Source of the DNA: Thermohalobaculum sediminis
GTDB taxonomy: Bacteria; Pseudomonadota; Alphaproteobacteria; Rhodobacterales; Rhodobacteraceae
Direction: 5' to 3'
Length of the DNA: 64,000 nt
NCBI RefSeq assembly: GCF_023487995.1
Contig: NZ_JAMFKN010000007.1
Span: forward strand, 62,001-126,000
Shown here: piece after piece, positions 61,392-64,000 of the stretch
Layout: the number at the start of each line of letters is the position of its first letter
Numbering within the stretch: the stretch's first letter is position 1
The notes under the pieces: model-generated
Databases searched by the model: none
What the model was told of the DNA's origin: nothing
What the model saw: the letters and a program-made list of their open reading frames with translations, nothing else
Translations under genes and position numbers: made by a program

Positions 61392-62231
61392 ATGCCCGAT
61401 GTGCAGCTTGGCCTGATCGGCGACAACATCGCCCGCTCGCAGGCGCCCCGCCTGCACCGGCTGGCGGGGCAACTCTGCGGCCTCGACGTGGCCTATGACC
61501 GGCTGATCCCGCGGGACATGGGCGCCGATTTCGATGCCGTCTTCGCGGGCTGCGCCGCGCGCGGCTTCCGCGGCATCAACATCACCTACCCATACAAGGA
61601 GCGCGCGGCCGCGAAGGTCGCGATCGACGACCCGCTGGTGCGCGCGATCGGCGCCGTCAACACGGTGATCTTCACGCCCGAGGGGCCGAAGGGCTTCAAC
61701 ACCGACTATTCCGGCTTCGTGGCCGGATATCGTCGCGTGCGGGGCGAGGCAGCGCCCGGCCCGGTCTGCATGATCGGCGCGGGCGGCGTGGGCAAGGCGG
61801 TGGCCTTCGGGCTGATCACGCTGGGATTGCAGGACATCCGCATCGTCGAGCGCGACCTTGCGAAGGCCGAGGCGCTGGCCGACGCCTTGCGCGCGGCGCG
61901 CCCGGGCCTCGCGGTGATGGTCACGGACGACCCGGCGGCGGCCGCGATGGGGGCCGCGGGGCTGATCAACTGCACGCCCGTCGGCATGGTCGGCTACGAG
62001 GGGACACCCCTGCCGGCCGCGCTGATGGCAGGCGCGGAATGGGCGTTCGATGCGGTCTACACCCCCATCGACACCCAATTCCTGCAGGATGCCGCGGCCG
62101 CGGGGCTGACCATCATCTCGGGCTACGAGTTGTTCTTCTATCAGGGCGTCGACGCCTGGGACATCTTCGTCGGCCGCCCGCTCGACCAGGCCCGCCTGCG
62201 CGCGGCGCTGGCCGAGCCGGAGGCCGCGTGA
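61392..62231 (+). CDS. Shikimate/quinate dehydrogenase family protein
   Basis: A 279-residue NAD(P)-dependent enzyme of the AroE/YdiB family. The substrate domain has Lys in NITYPYKERAA near residue 69 and NTDYSGF near 101; the nucleotide-binding fold has MIGAGGVGKAVAFGL near 127, and INCTPVGM follows. Because it stands between a carboxylate transporter and a dehydroshikimate dehydratase, it is likelier a catabolic quinate/shikimate dehydrogenase producing 3-dehydro compounds than the biosynthetic AroE. AAGGAGGGG lies upstream. Its stop overlaps the next start by one base. Confidence 0.88.
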   Translation: MPDVQLGLIGDNIARSQAPRLHRLAGQLCGLDVAYDRLIPRDMGADFDAVFAGCAARGFRGINITYPYKERAAAKVAIDDPLVRAIGAVNTVIFTPEGPKGFNTDYSGFVAGYRRVRGEAAPGPVCMIGAGGVGKAVAFGLITLGLQDIRIVERDLAKAEALADALRAARPGLAVMVTDDPAAAAMGAAGLINCTPVGMVGYEGTPLPAALMAGAEWAFDAVYTPIDTQFLQDAAAAGLTIISGYELFFYQGVDAWDIFVGRPLDQARLRAALAEPEAA

Positions 62232-64000
62232 TGCGCAGCTCCATCGCCACCGTCTCGCTGGGCGGCACGCTGCGCGAGAAGCTCGAGGCGGCAGCAGGCG
62301 CGGGCTTCGAGGGGGTCGAGATCTTCGAGGCCGACATCCTCGCCCACGACGGCAGCCCCGCGGACGTGGGCCGGATGGTACGCGACCTCGGGCTCGAGAT
62401 CGTGGCCTTCCAGCCCTTCCGCGACTTCGAGGGGATGCCCGAGCCCCGCCGCGCCCGCGGCTTCGAGCGCGCCCGGCGCAAGTTCGCGCTGATGAACGAG
62501 CTTGGAGCGCCGCGGGTGCTGGTGTGCTCGAACGTCTCGCCGCACGCGCTGGGCGGCATCGACCGAGCCGCAGCCGACCTGCGCGAGCTCGGGCAGATCG
62601 CCGCGGGCTTCGGCGTCGAGGTGGGGTTCGAGGCGCTGGCCTGGGGCGTCCATATCCGCGACTACCGCGACGCGTGGGAGGTGGTGCGCCGCGCCGATCA
62701 CCCATCCGTCGGCATCATCCTGGACAGCTACCACACGCTCGCGCCCGGCTACCCGCTCGACCCGATCCGGTCGATCCCCGCCGACCGGATCAGCTTCGTG
62801 CAGGTGGCCGACGCCCCGAAGATCGACATGGACCTGCTGCAGCTTTCGCGCCATTTCCGCTGCTTCCCCGGGCAGGGCGATCTCGACATCACGGGCTTCA
62901 TGGCGGCGCTGGGGGCCACTGGCTATGATGGCTGGCTGAGCCACGAGATCTTCAACGACCGCTTCCGCATGGCCTCGCCCCGCCAGATCGCGCGCGACGG
63001 CGAACGGTCGATCATTGCCATGACCGGGCGCACCCGCGGCGGGCGCGTGCTGCCCGCGGCGCCGTCGCCCGAGGGCGTGGCCTTCATCGAGTTCGCCGTG
63101 TCCGAGGCCGAGGCGCCCGATCTCGCCCGGCTGATCGCGGCACTCGGCTTCCACCATGCCGGACAGCACCGCGCCAAGGATGTCGCCTGGTGGCGACAGG
63201 GTGACATCAACCTCGTCATCAACACCGAGACCGACGGCTTCGCGCATTCGCACTACATCACGCACGGGCCCTCGGTCGCCGCGATCGGGCTGTGGGTGAG
63301 CGACGCGGGCGTGCAGATGGACCGGGCCGAAGCACTGCTCGCGCAGTCCTTCCGCCAGCCGGTGGGGCCGGGCGAGCTCGAGATCCCGGCGATCCGCGGC
63401 GTGGGCGGCGCGTTGATCTACTTCCTCGACCGCAAGGGCCCGCTGGGCCGTGTCTGGGAGGTGGAGTTCGAGCCGGTCGGCGGCGAAGGCGACGATGCCG
63501 ACCTGACCGTCGTCGACCACATCGCGCAATCGGTGTTCTTCGAGGAGCTGCCCGGCTGGCGGCTGTTCTACCGCACCGTCCTGTCCCTGGGAAAAACTCC
63601 GCAGGTCGACGTGGTCGACCCCGCAGGGCTGGTCGAGAGCGAGGTGCTGCACACCGCCGACCGCGCGCTGCAGATCGCGCTCAACGCGAGCCAGGCGCGC
63701 CAGACCCAGTCGAGCCGCTTCATCAACGAGTTCTTCGGCGCGGGTGTGCAGCACATCGCCTTCGCGACCGGCGACATCTTCGAGGCCGCGCGCCGGATGC
63801 GGGCCGCGGGCTTCGAGCCGCTGCCGATCCCGGAGAACTATTACGACGACCTCGAGGCGCGCTTCGACCTCGAGCCCACGCTGAGCGCCAAGCTGCGCGC
63901 GCTCGACATCCTCTATGACGAGGACGAGCATGGGGCGTATTACCAAGTCTACACCCGCGTGTTCGCCGACCGCTTCTTCTTCGAGGTGGTCTGCCGCGAG
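62231..64000 (+). CDS. 3-Dehydroshikimate dehydratase fused to HPPD-like domain, 3' end cut
   Basis: Frame open for 590 codons to the window edge; relatives have about 630. Residues 1-270 form a xylose-isomerase-like barrel of the QuiC type, which turns 3-dehydroshikimate into protocatechuate. Metal-ligand regions are VGFEALAW near 138, IILDSYHTLAPG near 160, FVQVADAP near 190 and WLSHEIFND near 238. Residues 285-590 are a 4-hydroxyphenylpyruvate-dioxygenase-like pair of VOC modules. All three expected metal ligands are visible: VDHIAQSV, VQHIAFAT and FFFEVVCRE at the very edge. It is the last visible gene of the TctCBA cluster, coupled to the dehydrogenase gene. Confidence 0.9.
   Translation, partial: MRSSIATVSLGGTLREKLEAAAGAGFEGVEIFEADILAHDGSPADVGRMVRDLGLEIVAFQPFRDFEGMPEPRRARGFERARRKFALMNELGAPRVLVCSNVSPHALGGIDRAAADLRELGQIAAGFGVEVGFEALAWGVHIRDYRDAWEVVRRADHPSVGIILDSYHTLAPGYPLDPIRSIPADRISFVQVADAPKIDMDLLQLSRHFRCFPGQGDLDITGFMAALGATGYDGWLSHEIFNDRFRMASPRQIARDGERSIIAMTGRTRGGRVLPAAPSPEGVAFIEFAVSEAEAPDLARLIAALGFHHAGQHRAKDVAWWRQGDINLVINTETDGFAHSHYITHGPSVAAIGLWVSDAGVQMDRAEALLAQSFRQPVGPGELEIPAIRGVGGALIYFLDRKGPLGRVWEVEFEPVGGEGDDADLTVVDHIAQSVFFEELPGWRLFYRTVLSLGKTPQVDVVDPAGLVESEVLHTADRALQIALNASQARQTQSSRFINEFFGAGVQHIAFATGDIFEAARRMRAAGFEPLPIPENYYDDLEARFDLEPTLSAKLRALDILYDEDEHGAYYQVYTRVFADRFFFEVVCRE

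Overview
The window is a contiguous, very GC-rich, gene-dense piece of an alphaproteobacterial chromosome, most like Rhodobacterales (Roseobacter/Paracoccus relatives). This rests on a GcrA regulator, a GapR/DUF2312 nucleoid protein, DUF1244 and DUF1178 proteins, a short zinc-free L36, a PtsP/LysC pair and the Liv, Urt and Pho cluster layouts. I see no rRNA, tRNA, CRISPR array, insertion sequence, phage or clear recent transfer. Nearly everything is core metabolism and nutrient uptake, with both end genes cut by the window edges (pheT at the left, a dehydroshikimate dehydratase/HPPD-like fusion at the right).

Layout. 1-5 kb: pheS and pheT on the minus strand, separated by a cytochrome c gene and a glutamine-amidotransferase gene. 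5-10 kb: a DUF2189 membrane protein, an SGNH hydrolase with an M3 oligopeptidase, a small secreted protein and an OmpA-type lipoprotein. 10.5-12 kb: a lone NtrC-family regulator with a proline in its GAFTGA loop. 12-16 kb: gapR, DUF1244 and N-formylglutamate amidohydrolase diverge from pyruvate kinase and the rpmI-rplT-rpmJ ribosomal genes, then a CorC/HlyC-type transporter gene follows. 17.6-26.5 kb: one long minus-strand Liv-type ABC cluster flanked by two acyl-CoA ligases and containing a VOC-fold protein, headed by a TetR-like palindrome. 26.8-28 kb: an Hsp20 gene with a heat-shock promoter and a ROSE-like RNA thermometer, then a secreted trypsin-like protease. 28-36.5 kb: glcDEF (glycolate oxidase), ptsP, lysC and a DUF1178 gene.

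36.7-44.3 kb: a complete phosphate module, phoR-pstSCAB-phoU-phoB, with a clear Pho box before pstS. 44.4-46.7 kb: gcrA, an ABC-2 permease and a secreted hypothetical protein. 46.8-50.3 kb: phnDCEE on the minus strand, also preceded by a probable Pho box, so both phosphorus uptake systems may answer to PhoB. 51-56.9 kb: urtABCDE urea transporter. 57-64 kb: a LysR regulator, the tripartite tricarboxylate transporter tctCBA, a shikimate-dehydrogenase-family enzyme and a 3-dehydroshikimate dehydratase fused to an HPPD-like domain. Together these look like an import and catabolic module for quinate, shikimate or a related hydroaromatic acid.

A pattern runs through the window: every solute-binding-protein gene (liv, pstS, phnD, urtA, tctC) is followed directly by a strong stem-loop before the next transporter gene. 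This suggests a general way of making more binding protein than permease. The most interesting regulatory item is the Hsp20 leader.
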